A stretch of 64,000 nucleotides of DNA from Sinorhizobium sp. 8-89 (lineage in GTDB: Bacteria; Pseudomonadota; Alphaproteobacteria; Rhizobiales; Rhizobiaceae), in contig NZ_JASKLR010000008.1 of assembly GCF_030124325.1 (NCBI RefSeq), forward strand, positions 1 to 64,000. Direction: 5' to 3'. Below the pieces are notes generated by a model. That model searched no databases, was not told the DNA's origin, and saw nothing but the letters and a program-made list of their open reading frames with translations. Made by a program: the position numbers and the translations under genes. Below are positions 46,041 to 55,311 of this stretch, piece after piece. Position 1 is the stretch's first letter, and each line of letters begins with the position of its first letter.

Positions 46041-47695
46041 TGGTCAATCTCGTAGGAATCCGCGACCTGAAGGTCGAAGCCACCACCGATTCCGGTCGCC
46101 GCGTCGAGATCATTAACGGCGTCAGCTTCGACATCGCCGAGGGCGAGATCGTGGCGCTGATCGGCGAAAGCGGCTCCGGCAAGACCACGATCGCGCTCAC
46201 GCTGATGGGCCATGCCCGCCCCGGCTGTCGTATATCCGGCGGCAGCGTCTCCGTCGCCGGAAAGGATATGGTGACGCTGAGTGAAAAGCAGCGCGCGAGG
46301 GTGCGCGGCACCGAAGTCACCTATGTTCCGCAATCCGCCGCCGCCGCATTTAACCCGGCCGCCACCATCATGGACCAGGTGATCGAGATCACCCGCATCC
46401 ACCAGCTAATGTCGTCCGACGAGGCGCGCGCCAAGGCGGTCGATCTCTTCCGCGCGCTGTCGTTGCCCGAACCGGAGACGATCGGCAGCCGCTATCCGCA
46501 TCAGGTCTCCGGCGGGCAGTTGCAGCGCCTCTCCGCCGCCATGGCGCTGATCGGCGACCCGAAGCTCGTGATCTTCGACGAGCCTACGACAGCGCTCGAC
46601 GTGACGACTCAGATCGAGGTGCTGCGCGCCTTTAAGTCGGTCATGAAGGCCGGCGGCATTGCCGGCGTCTACGTCTCGCACGACCTCGCGGTCGTCGCCC
46701 AGATCGCCGATCGCATTGTCGTCCTGAGGGGCGGCGAAATGCAGGAGACCGGTACGACGCAAGAGATCCTCAACGGCGCCAAGCACCCCTATACGCGCGA
46801 GTTGCTTGCCGCCTTCGAGCCAAAACCACGCGGCGCCGCGGATACGGCCGATACCGTCCCGGCACCACTTCTGACGATCGAAGACCTCGTCGCCGGCTAC
46901 GGCCCGCGTCAGGCGGACGGCCTGCCGCTCGTGCGCGCCGTCGAGCATGTCACCCTCAAGGTCGAGAAGGGCCGTAACCTCGGCATCATCGGCGAATCCG
47001 GTTGTGGCAAGTCCACGCTCGCCCGTGCCATTGCCGGCATCCTGCCGGCCGCCGTAGGCAAGGTCGTCTTCGACGGCAAGGAGCTCGGTCCGAGCGCCCG
47101 CGAACGCTCGCGCGAACAGCTGCGCGAGATGCAGATCGTCTTCCAATATGCCGATACGGCGCTCAACCCCGCGAAATCCGTCGAGGACATCTTGGCCCGG
47201 CCGCTTGCTTTCTATCACGGGATGAATGCCAAGGCGCGTAGCGCTCGCATCGACGAGCTGCTCGACATGGTGCGCCTGCCGCGCAACCTGCGTCATCGCA
47301 GGCCGACGGAGCTTTCGGGCGGGCAGAAGCAGCGAGTCAACTTCGCCCGCGCGCTCGCCGCCGAGCCGAAGCTGATCCTTTGCGACGAAATCACCTCGGC
47401 GCTCGATGCGGTGGTCGCCACCGCCGTCATCGACCTGCTCAAGGAATTGCAGCGCGAGCTCGGTCTTTCCTACATCTTCATCAGCCATGACCTCTCCGTG
47501 GTGGAGGCGATCTGCGACGAGATCGTCGTGATGTATGGCGGCAGAAAGGTAGAGGAAATCACGCCGGCCAAGGTCAAGACACCTCAGCACCCCTATTCGC
47601 AACTGCTCTTTTCGTCGGTGCCGAAACTCGATCCCGCTTGGCTCGATGGGCTCGAGCAGGATCCGGAGCTGGTCCGGGCCTATTGCCGGCGCTAA
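46037..47695 (+). CDS. Fused dual ABC ATPase of the dipeptide-type importer (DppD-DppF-like)
   Basis: 552 residues with two complete ATPase domains. Domain 1 has Walker A GESGSGKTTIAL, the signature VSGGQLQRLSAAMAL and Walker B LVIFDEPTTALDVTT. Domain 2, from about residue 275, has GESGCGKSTLARAI, LSGGQKQRVNFARAL and LILCDEITSALD. In domain 2 Walker B is followed by Glu-Ile (DEITSALD) as usual. The two halves are separate genes in classical Dpp systems; fusion gives a fixed heterodimer as in GsiA. The ATG at 46037 overlaps the DppC stop by 4 bases; a second ATG follows immediately. Confidence 0.92.
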   Translation: MMVNLVGIRDLKVEATTDSGRRVEIINGVSFDIAEGEIVALIGESGSGKTTIALTLMGHARPGCRISGGSVSVAGKDMVTLSEKQRARVRGTEVTYVPQSAAAAFNPAATIMDQVIEITRIHQLMSSDEARAKAVDLFRALSLPEPETIGSRYPHQVSGGQLQRLSAAMALIGDPKLVIFDEPTTALDVTTQIEVLRAFKSVMKAGGIAGVYVSHDLAVVAQIADRIVVLRGGEMQETGTTQEILNGAKHPYTRELLAAFEPKPRGAADTADTVPAPLLTIEDLVAGYGPRQADGLPLVRAVEHVTLKVEKGRNLGIIGESGCGKSTLARAIAGILPAAVGKVVFDGKELGPSARERSREQLREMQIVFQYADTALNPAKSVEDILARPLAFYHGMNAKARSARIDELLDMVRLPRNLRHRRPTELSGGQKQRVNFARALAAEPKLILCDEITSALDAVVATAVIDLLKELQRELGLSYIFISHDLSVVEAICDEIVVMYGGRKVEEITPAKVKTPQHPYSQLLFSSVPKLDPAWLDGLEQDPELVRAYCRR

Positions 47696-47874
47696 GGCGC
47701 GGGCACGCTCCGCGAGACGTGCCGACTCATCCCAAGCTGCTGGCCATCCGTCTGAACCGAAAGCGGACCGAAGACGACGCGTGACGACATCGTGCTTTGT
47801 CGCCTGGGCTCCGGAGAAGCGGACCAAATCGCGAGCGCCGGCCGCGCAAGCCGGCGCAAACCGATCCGAAGATC

Positions 47875-48351
47875 CTACAGCCGAAACAGGCTCGTCAACG
47901 GCATGTGCGCCTTGACAATCGGCGATTTCAGCACGACGAAGCTGAAATATTTGTCGATGCCGACGTCCATGTCGGTGAGACGCTCCATGATCGTCTGGTA
48001 TTCGCCGATCCCGGCGGTGACGAATTTCAGCAGATAGTCGTAGCCGCCGGACACCAGATGGCATTCGATCACGTGGTCGACCTTCTCGATCGCCGCAAGG
48101 AAGCGGGCGAAGTCGATCTGCCGGTGGTTCTTCAGCGTGATCTCGGTGAAGACCGTCAGTGTCTGCCCCAACTTGCCGACGTTGATCTGTGCCGAGTAAC
48201 CCTCAATATAACCCTCCGACTGCAGTTTCTTCACCCGCATCAGGCAGGGGCTCGGCGACAGGTTGACCAGCTCGGCGAGTTCCACATTGGTGATGCGGCC
48301 ATTCTTCTGCAGTTCGTACAGAATCTTGATGTCGATTCGGTCAAGTTTCAT
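47875..48351 (-). CDS. Lrp/AsnC-family transcriptional regulator
   Basis: 158 residues. The winged helix-turn-helix is in the first 60 (DRIDIKILYELQKNGRITNV and LAELVNLSPSPCLMRVKKLQ). The RAM ligand-binding domain follows (about 65-150; HLVSGGYDYLLKFVT is its glycine-containing loop). Such proteins bind an amino acid and switch catabolic operons. It is convergent with the transporter operon and divergent from the FAD oxidase gene at 48587, with inverted repeats in that gap. GGGGAGG precedes the ATG. It is the only regulator inside the island, so it is the natural candidate to control the whole set. Confidence 0.9.
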   Translation of the reverse strand: MKLDRIDIKILYELQKNGRITNVELAELVNLSPSPCLMRVKKLQSEGYIEGYSAQINVGKLGQTLTVFTEITLKNHRQIDFARFLAAIEKVDHVIECHLVSGGYDYLLKFVTAGIGEYQTIMERLTDMDVGIDKYFSFVVLKSPIVKAHMPLTSLFRL

Positions 48352-48500
48352 CGCACGCGCCTCCCCGCGGTTGTGAGGTCCGAGCCGCAGCAGATTATGC
48401 CGCTATGTTCCCGATGATGACCCTAACACATTGCCGTCACGTGTCGATTCCGTTTCGCTTGTTCGCCCTAAGCAGGAAGGACTGTGATCCTCCAGTAAGA

Positions 48501-48537
48501 CAGAATCTTCTGCTGCCGGGTCGCCGGTCTCCGGCAG
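48501..48537 (+). promoter_or_regulatory. Inverted repeats in the lrp-oxidase divergent promoter
   Basis: CAGAA-TC-TTCTG (48501-48512) is a short symmetric site of Lrp-like character. CTGCCGG and CCGGCAG (48513-48519 and 48531-48537) form an adjacent inverted repeat. Both lie 50-90 bases before the FAD oxidase start. Confidence 0.4.
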
Positions 48538-48586
48538 CGACGAGGCAATAGAATCTGTAGACTGCACTCATAACGGAGACCGACCC

Positions 48587-49912
48587 ATGCCCGCACCGCT
48601 GAAACTCGTCGATACATCGCCGGAACTGCCCGATGCCGCCGATGCCGTGGTGATCGGCGGCGGTATCGTCGGCGTGTTTGCGGCCTATTACCTTGCCCGC
48701 CGCGGATGGAAGGTCGCCCTTGTCGAGAAGGGACGGATCGGGGCGGAGCAGTCGAGTCGTAACTGGGGTTGGTGCCGCCAACAAAACCGGGACGCCCGCG
48801 AATTGCCGATGGCGACGAAGAGCCTCGAGCTTTGGGAGCGTTTCGCCGCCGAGAGCGGCGAGGACACCGGTTTCCGCCGCTGCGGGTTGTTCTATCTGAG
48901 CAACAACGAAGAGGAACTGGCCGGCTGGGCGCGCTGGGGCGATTTTGCCCGGACCATCGGCGTCACCACACATATGCTCGACAGCGCCCAGGCGACCGAG
49001 CGCGGCCGCGCAACCGGCAAGCCATGGAAGGGCGGCGTCTTTTCGCCGACCGACGGTACGGCCGATCCGGCGAGTGCAGCACCCGCGGTCGCGCGTGCAA
49101 TCCTCAAACTTGGCGGCACCGTGCACCAGTCCTGCGCCGCCCGCGGCATAGAGACAGAAGGCGGTCGCCTTTCCGGTGTCGTCACCGAGCATGGCACCAT
49201 CCGCACGACGACGGCGATCCTTGCCGGCGGCGCCTGGGCCTCCTCCTTCTGCCGGCAGCTCGGCATCCAATTTCCGCAGGCCGCTATCCGCTCGTCGATC
49301 CTTGCCGTCTCGCCGGGCGCCATCGGCCTTCCGGATGCGCTGCATACGGCCGCTGTTTCGGTGACGCGCCGCGCCGACGGCGGCTATACACTCGCCATCA
49401 GCGGCCGCGGCCGCGTCGACCCGACGCCGCAGCAACTCAGGTTCTCGCCGCAATTTCTGCCGATGTTCGTCAAACGCTGGCGCAGCCTCGCGCTAGGCGG
49501 GCTTGAGGGCTTCCGCTCCGGCCATGAGACCTTGGCCCGCTGGCGACTGGACGCCCCCACGCCGATGGAGCGGATGCGCATCCTTGATCCTGCGGTCGAT
49601 AAGGCCACCATTCGCCTCACCCATTCGCGCGCGCTTGACCTGCTGCCTGCTCTGAAGAACACCAGCATCGCCGCCGCATGGGCGGGCTATATCGACAGCA
49701 CGCCGGACGGCGTCCCGGGCATCGGCGAAATCGCCGCCATACCGGGTTTCATCCTCGCCGCCGGCTTCAGCGGGCACGGTTTCGGTATCGGTCCGGGCGC
49801 CGGCCACTTGATCGCAGACATCGTGACCGGTAACGAGCCGGTCGTCGATCCCCACCCCTACCATCCGGACCGCTTCCGAAAATCCGCCTGGGGTAAAGTC
49901 GCTGAATTTTAG
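48587..49912 (+). CDS. FAD-dependent oxidoreductase, DAO family
   Basis: 441 residues. FAD-binding N-terminus: ADAVVIGGGIVGVFAAYYLA, VALVEKGRIGAEQSSRNWGW and CRQQNRDARELPMA, the last pair being typical of glycine-oxidase/sarcosine-oxidase-like DAO proteins in rhizobial catabolic clusters. The C-terminus has GFILAAGFSGHGFGIGPGAG, the second FAD contact. It should oxidise a secondary amine or amino acid. It differs from the PuuB-like enzyme at 37005, so the island has two distinct oxidases. GGAGA precedes the ATG. It is divergent from the Lrp gene and probably directly regulated by it. Confidence 0.88.
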   Translation: MPAPLKLVDTSPELPDAADAVVIGGGIVGVFAAYYLARRGWKVALVEKGRIGAEQSSRNWGWCRQQNRDARELPMATKSLELWERFAAESGEDTGFRRCGLFYLSNNEEELAGWARWGDFARTIGVTTHMLDSAQATERGRATGKPWKGGVFSPTDGTADPASAAPAVARAILKLGGTVHQSCAARGIETEGGRLSGVVTEHGTIRTTTAILAGGAWASSFCRQLGIQFPQAAIRSSILAVSPGAIGLPDALHTAAVSVTRRADGGYTLAISGRGRVDPTPQQLRFSPQFLPMFVKRWRSLALGGLEGFRSGHETLARWRLDAPTPMERMRILDPAVDKATIRLTHSRALDLLPALKNTSIAAAWAGYIDSTPDGVPGIGEIAAIPGFILAAGFSGHGFGIGPGAGHLIADIVTGNEPVVDPHPYHPDRFRKSAWGKVAEF

Positions 49913-50144
49913 ATGAGGCCCCGCATGGGGACCAATCTGGGCAGGCGCCTCTTCCAACATTTTCGCCTAAGCTCGGAAAGACGCCTGCCGCAACTCTCTG
50001 CCTAAGCTCCTGTGTAATACAAAACAATCTGCTTCAGGTCACGGCGAACACGGCCACCAGTCTCCCAGCTCTCCCACTATGGTGATTGCGATAAAGGCCG
50101 TGCTGTGCCGAGGCATCCCATGAATCCAAAGACAGAGGTCATGC

Positions 50145-51140
50145 ATGAAAACGCTGCTGCTTAAGAAGGATGAAGTAAGACGGCTAATCGGCATGACGGA
50201 AGTCATCGGAGCGGTGGAAGAGGCTTACAGGGCCTTCAGCAGCGATCAGGTGGAACAACCTGATTATATAGGTATGCATCTCCCATCGCCTCGTGGGGAA
50301 ATCGACTTCAAGCTTGGTTACTACAAAGTCAATGAAGTGATCTCCATGAAAGCATCTTCTGGAGGGTTCATTAATAACCCGACAGCGCACGGCGTGCCGA
50401 GTGGCATGGGGACCATTCTCCTGTTTGATGCCAGGAGCTGTGCATTGATTTGCGTCATGGATGGGAGCTTGATCATTGGCCTCAGAACGGGCGCGGCTGG
50501 AGCCGTCTCCGTCAAAGCCCTGGCGAGGAAGAACGCCAGGACGATCGCATCGATCGGCACAGGAAATCAGGCAAGAATGCAAATCCGGGCGATCAACGAG
50601 ATCATGAAGATCGAAGAGATTCACGCATGGGACAGTACCCCGGATACGCTTTCCAGATACAAGACGGATATCGAAAGCGAATTTGACATTCCTGTAATCG
50701 TGGCCAATTCCAAAAAAGAAGCCGTTGAGCAGGCCGATATCTTGATTACGACGACCCGCGGGACGGGGTCGCTTGTGGAAGCGGACTGGGTGAAGCCCGG
50801 CACACACATCGTTGCCATCGGCACAGATCAACGCGGCAAACAGGAGCTGGATCCGGAGCTATTCAGGAACGCGAAAATCATCGTCGACTCGATCTCGCAA
50901 TGCACAGAAAAGGGCGAGACCTGGCACCCGCTGAATAGAAACATCATCGCCAAAAACGACATCCATGGCGAAATCGGCGAGGTACTGTTGGGTAGGAAGG
51001 CAGGACGAGAAAGTGATGACGAGATCACGATTTTCGATTCCACTGGGATGGCCATACAAGACAATACGACGGCCAGCAAAATCTATCAGAACGCAATAGC
51101 CAATAACGTTGGCACGTTCTTTCAGTTTTTTGAGCAATGA
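50145..51140 (+). CDS. Ornithine cyclodeaminase/mu-crystallin family protein (EutC or iminosuccinate-reductase type)
   Basis: 331 residues. The dinucleotide fold reads [20 protein letters not shown] (about 135-155). The N-terminal substrate domain has the characteristic [20 protein letters not shown], and the C-terminus [28 protein letters not shown], which is conserved across the family. It is not a simple arginine-pathway enzyme here: it precedes a threonine-dehydratase-like gene with a 4-base overlap, as in the ectoine genes eutC/eutB and in the beta-hydroxyaspartate cycle (iminosuccinate reductase with hydroxyaspartate dehydratase). AGAGG is 6 bases before the ATG. Its base use is AT-richer than the flanking genes. 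Confidence 0.82.
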   Translation: MKTLLLKKDEVRRLIGMTEVIGAVEEAYRAFSSDQVEQPDYIGMHLPSPRGEIDFKLGYYKVNEVISMKASSGGFINNPTAHGVPSGMGTILLFDARSCALICVMDGSLIIGLRTGAAGAVSVKALARKNARTIASIGTGNQARMQIRAINEIMKIEEIHAWDSTPDTLSRYKTDIESEFDIPVIVANSKKEAVEQADILITTTRGTGSLVEADWVKPGTHIVAIGTDQRGKQELDPELFRNAKIIVDSISQCTEKGETWHPLNRNIIAKNDIHGEIGEVLLGRKAGRESDDEITIFDSTGMAIQDNTTASKIYQNAIANNVGTFFQFFEQ

Positions 51141-52114
51141 AAATGCGCAACCACCCCACCATTCAGGACATCCGTGAAGCTCGGGAACGGCTGAAACCGC
51201 ACGTCAGGCACACGCCGCTGTTGCGTGCGGACAAAATCGAGAAAGCCGCTGGTTGTCAGCTATACCTCAAACCCGAAACCCTGCAGATTACGGGCGCATT
51301 CAAAATTCGCGGCGCCCTGAACAAGGCTCTGTCGCTTTCGAGAGAAGAGATCGCAAACGGCATTATTGCGACGTCGTCGGGCAATCATGCCCAAGGGCTT
51401 GCTTATGCCGCCAGGATGCTGGGCGTAAAGGCGATATTGGTCCTTCCGGTCACCACGCCCAAAATCAAGATCGAAAACACCAAAGCCCTCGGGGCAGAAG
51501 TCATTCTTTTCGACGGCGACACCGCCGCCAGATGGAAAAGGGTGTATGAAATCGCGGAAGAAAACAAATACGCGGCTGTTCACGCTTTTGAGGACCCCAT
51601 CGTGATGGCCGGTCAGGGAACGATCGGGTGTGAAATACTGCAGGATCTGGACGATGTAGATACGGTCATCGTTCCCGTGGGCGGCGGAGGCCTAATCTCG
51701 GGAATCGCGACCGCCATAAAGGAAACGAAACCATCGGTGCGCGTCATAGGCGCAGAGCCTGCTTTGACACCGAAGTATTTTCACAGCCGGATAAACAAGG
51801 AGCGCACATCGCTTCCCTTGAAGAACACCATTGCGGATGGCTTGAGGATAAGCGTTCCGGGGCAAAACCCGTATCCGATTATCGAAAAGTATGTGGACGA
51901 GATTGTTCTTGTTGAAGACGAGCACATCATCGCTGGGATGCGTGCTCTTGCCAAGGATGCGAAATTGATCGCTGAACCCGCCGCCTCGATTGGCGTCGGA
52001 GCACTGTTGGCGGGCACCATAGACGTCAAGCCCGATGAAAAAGTCTGTGCGGTGTTGTCTGGCGGGAACTGGGGTCTACGCGACCTTGCCGAGATATACA
52101 ATTTAGCGGGGTAA
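51137..52114 (+). CDS. PLP-dependent threonine/hydroxyaspartate dehydratase-like enzyme (EutB or BhcB type)
   Basis: 325 residues. Type II fold PLP enzyme: Lys56 in [14 protein letters not shown] forms the Schiff base, [14 protein letters not shown] binds substrate, and [15 protein letters not shown] is the phosphate loop. The C-terminal regulatory ACT domain of biosynthetic IlvA is absent, so it is a catabolic type. Paired with the preceding reductase it could dehydrate a 3-hydroxy amino acid (hydroxyaspartate or a hydroxyectoine product), the imine then being reduced to an amino acid. The start codon lies inside the stop of the upstream gene. Codon use is AT-richer than most of the window. 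Confidence 0.85.
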   Translation: MKMRNHPTIQDIREARERLKPHVRHTPLLRADKIEKAAGCQLYLKPETLQITGAFKIRGALNKALSLSREEIANGIIATSSGNHAQGLAYAARMLGVKAILVLPVTTPKIKIENTKALGAEVILFDGDTAARWKRVYEIAEENKYAAVHAFEDPIVMAGQGTIGCEILQDLDDVDTVIVPVGGGGLISGIATAIKETKPSVRVIGAEPALTPKYFHSRINKERTSLPLKNTIADGLRISVPGQNPYPIIEKYVDEIVLVEDEHIIAGMRALAKDAKLIAEPAASIGVGALLAGTIDVKPDEKVCAVLSGGNWGLRDLAEIYNLAG

Positions 52115-52613
52115 TCAGTTCCAGCTTCGGTCAGTTCACCACCCCGATCGAAATTAAACGTTTGCGATCTTCTTCGCCAGGCACCAGGCCGGAATGCGGC
52201 CCGAACACGTCATTCGGCGATCAGGTTGGCGAAGACCGCTTGCCACCCAGAGCGGGAGTCTTGTCGGATCTTGAGCGCCAGTTTCACCACTAGTTGGCTC
52301 CGCGCTGGATCCGGCGGTTGCGGCGGGCGGACGATCACGAAAAGCGGTTACCCGAGGGATTCGATTGGTTGATCGAGGGAGCCTTTGCGTACTGCCGACG
52401 TACTCGCGCAAGACGTCGCCGCTAAAAACGCGAAATCCTGCTGCTCCTTTGCCGTCTAGGCTGAATGGCGGTTCGTCCTTGTGGCTGCCGCTAAAGCAGG
52501 CCGAGGGCATTCGCCGTTTAAGTCCGCCGTTTGTTCACGGTCGACTTACAAGCCGCGCAGCGCCGTAGTCGCGCGGCGCCATGACATTCAAGCCGAAACT
52601 TCGGTCAGTTCCG
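52115..52613 (+). other. About 500 bp without a supported gene
   Basis: Degenerate-looking sequence between convergent units. CTTCGGTCAGTTC occurs near both edges (about 52127 and 52598), possibly a trace of a direct repeat around lost DNA. No protein is recognisable. Confidence 0.35.
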
Positions 52614-53387
52614 TCAACGTGATGGTGCGCGGAGCGAGACCAGATCAGCGTCGCTCCGGAAGTAGCGCGACGCCGCCTCCGTCCGGTTGCGCACGTTCAT
52701 TTTCTTGTAGAGGTTGCGGACATGCACCTTAACGGTGTTTTCGGAAAGCCCGAGACGATCAGCGATGATCTTGTTCTGTGTGCCCATGCAGATGAGATCG
52801 AGAATCTGGATCTCGCGAGTCGTCAGGAGGCCTTGGCCAAGGTCGGTCCTGCGTTCCAGATCGACGGCTTCCGAAGACGCCTGTTTTTGCTCGACAAGGC
52901 CGCTGCCTGAGAGCGCTCTCGGCGCCAGGCGGCGAAACAACGCGGCGGGAAAATGCTCGCCGCCCTTCATCAAGAGATCGATGGCGGTAAGGCATACGTC
53001 GAGACTGAGATTCAGGGGCAGCACGCCGTGAACCAACCCTTCGTTGACAAATCCCGCGATCGACGAGTCGAGCTCGTCCGCATCCTGCGCCATCAGGCCG
53101 ATCGCGGCTTTCGGATGGAACTCGTGGACCATCCTCATGATCGATGAAAGTGCTGCCACCGGCAGACTGTAGAGCATGATCAGGCTTACGTTGGTAAGTT
53201 TGCCGTCCAGGAGACGCTCGGCGCTGGAAAGGCTTACGACGTCCCGATCTTGAAAACGCACGCTGATCGCCTGCGTCAGACATTCGGCGAACAGGTCGGT
53301 CTTCGCGAGCACTACAATCTTGCTTTTCTTCGGCAATACCTTGTTGCTATCTTCAAAATTGCTCACGGTCGAGCTCGTGCGGTACAT
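52614..53387 (-). CDS. LuxR/NarL-type regulator with a receiver lacking the phosphorylation Asp
   Basis: 257 residues. Residues about 20-140 have the fold pattern of a response-regulator receiver (SKIVVLAKTDLFAECLTQAI). However, at the third strand, where the phospho-accepting Asp belongs, the sequence is VSLIMLYSLPV without any Asp. The C-terminal LuxR HTH is intact (LTTREIQILDLICMGTQNKI and IADRLGLSENTVKVHVRNLY). It is therefore probably phosphorylation-independent. AGGAGGG lies 5 bases before the ATG, and the upstream region is strikingly AT-rich. No kinase gene is near. Targets may include the two preceding convergent genes or nothing local. Confidence 0.87.
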   Translation of the reverse strand: MYRTSSTVSNFEDSNKVLPKKSKIVVLAKTDLFAECLTQAISVRFQDRDVVSLSSAERLLDGKLTNVSLIMLYSLPVAALSSIMRMVHEFHPKAAIGLMAQDADELDSSIAGFVNEGLVHGVLPLNLSLDVCLTAIDLLMKGGEHFPAALFRRLAPRALSGSGLVEQKQASSEAVDLERRTDLGQGLLTTREIQILDLICMGTQNKIIADRLGLSENTVKVHVRNLYKKMNVRNRTEAASRYFRSDADLVSLRAPSR

Positions 53388-54216
53388 TTATCCCTCCTTG
53401 GCACACCCTGTATTTTGCGGATCCTGTGTCGCTACCTGGATGTGTCGTAAATATTCCTGCATTTACGATAGTGTTCTAGTGAGGGCTCAAATATTAATGG
53501 TATTGAAATTAAGTACTTTCGGCCAACGCCGTCACTCAATACTTAGAACTAATTATGATTTATCAATACAACCAGCGAGCGCCATTGTCATTATCACCCA
53601 GTTCCGATAGTTATCCCGCCGTTCATTTCTACTCAAAATGGACTAACTCAGATCGGTAGACGGCCGATTCGGGACGTCCACTGTTTATCCCTCGCCTTGA
53701 GAGGAATCGGACCGAGGCTTCCGCACTATGCAATTATGGCTGGAAACAAATTCTCGAAGATCTTTGCCCCGACGACGAGATGGGCAAGCCGCCCGGTGTC
53801 GAAGGAGCCGTCCAGCCCGTCGCGGCAAGGTCCCTGGAACCGCCTTTGGTGGAGGTGACCGCCTCGCCGACGGCGACGTCCAACTCACGGGAAATGTCAC
53901 GCGCTCTTGATTCACGTGATTGTTCCTCCTTTCCCTCCGTTGCCGTGTGGGCAGCGGTGCAACCAGGCGATCGCTACTCACGCCGCTTCGGCCCTGGGGG
54001 CGCTGCTATCTCATCTCCCTCCTCCACGTTCGCACGAGCGACCGCCGCTTCGAAGGGTAACGCGACCCGAGATGGGCGAGCGCGGCGTTCACGCCGGCGG
54101 CAACACCGCCGAAGTCATCAGAGGTGAACGCAAAGCCGTTCGGAAAACCAGGTTGCGCCCGCCGAGCGGCATCGGGCCTCCTTGATCCGAGATTCGCCCC
54201 CTCTATCTCCCGATCC
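53388..54216 (+). other. AT-rich promoter zone followed by degenerate sequence
   Basis: The first about 280 bases are the most AT-rich part of the window and should contain the promoter of the LuxR gene. From about 53690 onward GC rises again, but the open frames are low-complexity, and I support no gene before the channel at 54217. Confidence 0.45.
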
Positions 54217-55017
54217 ATGGACAGGATCGATCAGCCGTCCATGCCGCTGTCGATTGTTCGCTCGACGAGGCTGGCGCTCCAACGAATAGAACGGGGCCGG
54301 GATGCCTGGGCGTTACGCTGGCAAGCGCTGCTGGCCGTCATTGACCTCAGCATCCTCGCTTTCTTCATCCTTGGCCCCTATCTGAGGGAAGGCCCATCCT
54401 ACCTCATCATCGACTACACCATCGCCGCATGGATCGGCTGCGAGCTTATCGCTAGGGCTTTGGCCGCTCCTTCGATAGGGCGCTTTTTCCGACGGCCGAT
54501 GACCTGGGTCGATCTAGTCATTCTCGGCACACTTCTCTTCCCTCATCTGCTGTTCAACTTCGCATTTCTCAGGGTGATGCGGATCTGGGCAATCGGCAAA
54601 AGTCCACTGCTTCGGGAAGGCCTGCGCCGCGCCGGGTGGTCGCATCTACAGGACATCGTTCGAGCCTGCTTGAACTTTCTCGTGTTCCTCTTTGTTGTCA
54701 CGGGGTTCGTCTACACGACGTTCTTTTACCATCGAGAAGGTGGCGAGGGCTTCGTGGATGCCCTTTATTTCACGGTGGCCACTGTCACGACGACGGGCTT
54801 CGGAGATATCACTCTGCCGGGCGTGCTTGGTAAGCTCACCTCCGTAGTTACGATGATCGTGGGGATTTCGCTTTTCGTCCGCCTCGCCCAGGCAGTGGTT
54901 CGCCCCCACAAGGTGACTTTCCCGTGCCCGCAATGCGGTTTGCAGCGGCACGATGCAGACGCCGTCCACTGCAAGGCGTGCGGCCACCTGCTCAATATTC
55001 CCGATGAAGGTGATTGA
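54217..55017 (+). CDS. Potassium-channel-like membrane protein with C-terminal zinc ribbon
   Basis: 266 residues from the ATG at 54217; a second ATG lies at 54241 and neither has a strong ribosome site. Two or more N-terminal helices (about 30-115) precede a pore module: helix LVFLFVVTGFVYTTFFY, pore loop with selectivity filter TVTTTGFGD (about 188-196), and last helix VTMIVGISLFVRLAQAVV. TxGFGD indicates K+ selectivity. The tail carries two Cys pairs, CPQC and CKAC, 17 residues apart, forming a zinc ribbon. Voltage-sensor arginines are scarce, although FLRVMRIWAIGK hints at an S4-like segment. The zinc ribbon is an unusual cytoplasmic domain for such a channel. Confidence 0.85.
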   Translation: MDRIDQPSMPLSIVRSTRLALQRIERGRDAWALRWQALLAVIDLSILAFFILGPYLREGPSYLIIDYTIAAWIGCELIARALAAPSIGRFFRRPMTWVDLVILGTLLFPHLLFNFAFLRVMRIWAIGKSPLLREGLRRAGWSHLQDIVRACLNFLVFLFVVTGFVYTTFFYHREGGEGFVDALYFTVATVTTTGFGDITLPGVLGKLTSVVTMIVGISLFVRLAQAVVRPHKVTFPCPQCGLQRHDADAVHCKACGHLLNIPDEGD

Positions 55018-55311
55018 CATGCCAGCGGTGGGTGGCCCAATCGCCGCAGACTTCGCCAAAGGTAGCAGCGGCAGCAGGGCATTGGCGACGATTCTCTCAT
55101 GAATCAAACGGGCCAGTTGACGCAGCACGCTAGCCTGCCGGGCTGGAGTTCCCAGCGATACGATCTTTCGAGCACGTAGCGGGGACATCTCTCTGTGCCG
55201 TTATCGCTTGCGATGGCGTTTCTCTTTGAAAGAACCTTTATTAGACGGCCATGAAATATACGGCAGAGTCGTGTACAATGTTTGCGGGGAATTCATGTTG
55301 GGGACTAAGAC
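55018..55311 (+). other. Intergenic region before the membrane cyclase
   Basis: No gene is supported; the about 100 bases before 55312 are AT-rich and should carry the cyclase promoter. An antisense frame over 54646-55188 begins plausibly but continues only as the shadow of the channel gene. Confidence 0.4.

Noticed and set aside
45278..47695. An 805-codon frame spanning DppC and the ATPase
   Set aside because: The first about 250 codons are an Arg/Pro-rich shadow of the permease; the ATPase begins at 46037.
53690..53705. A 13-bp match (CCCTCGCCTTGAG) with about 11004-11016, a possible attachment site
   Set aside because: Too short to be meaningful, with no integrase in between and no flanking similarity.
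54646..55188. 180-codon antisense frame near the channel gene
   Set aside because: Most of it is the shadow of the channel gene, and the non-overlapping first 60 codons match nothing recognisable.
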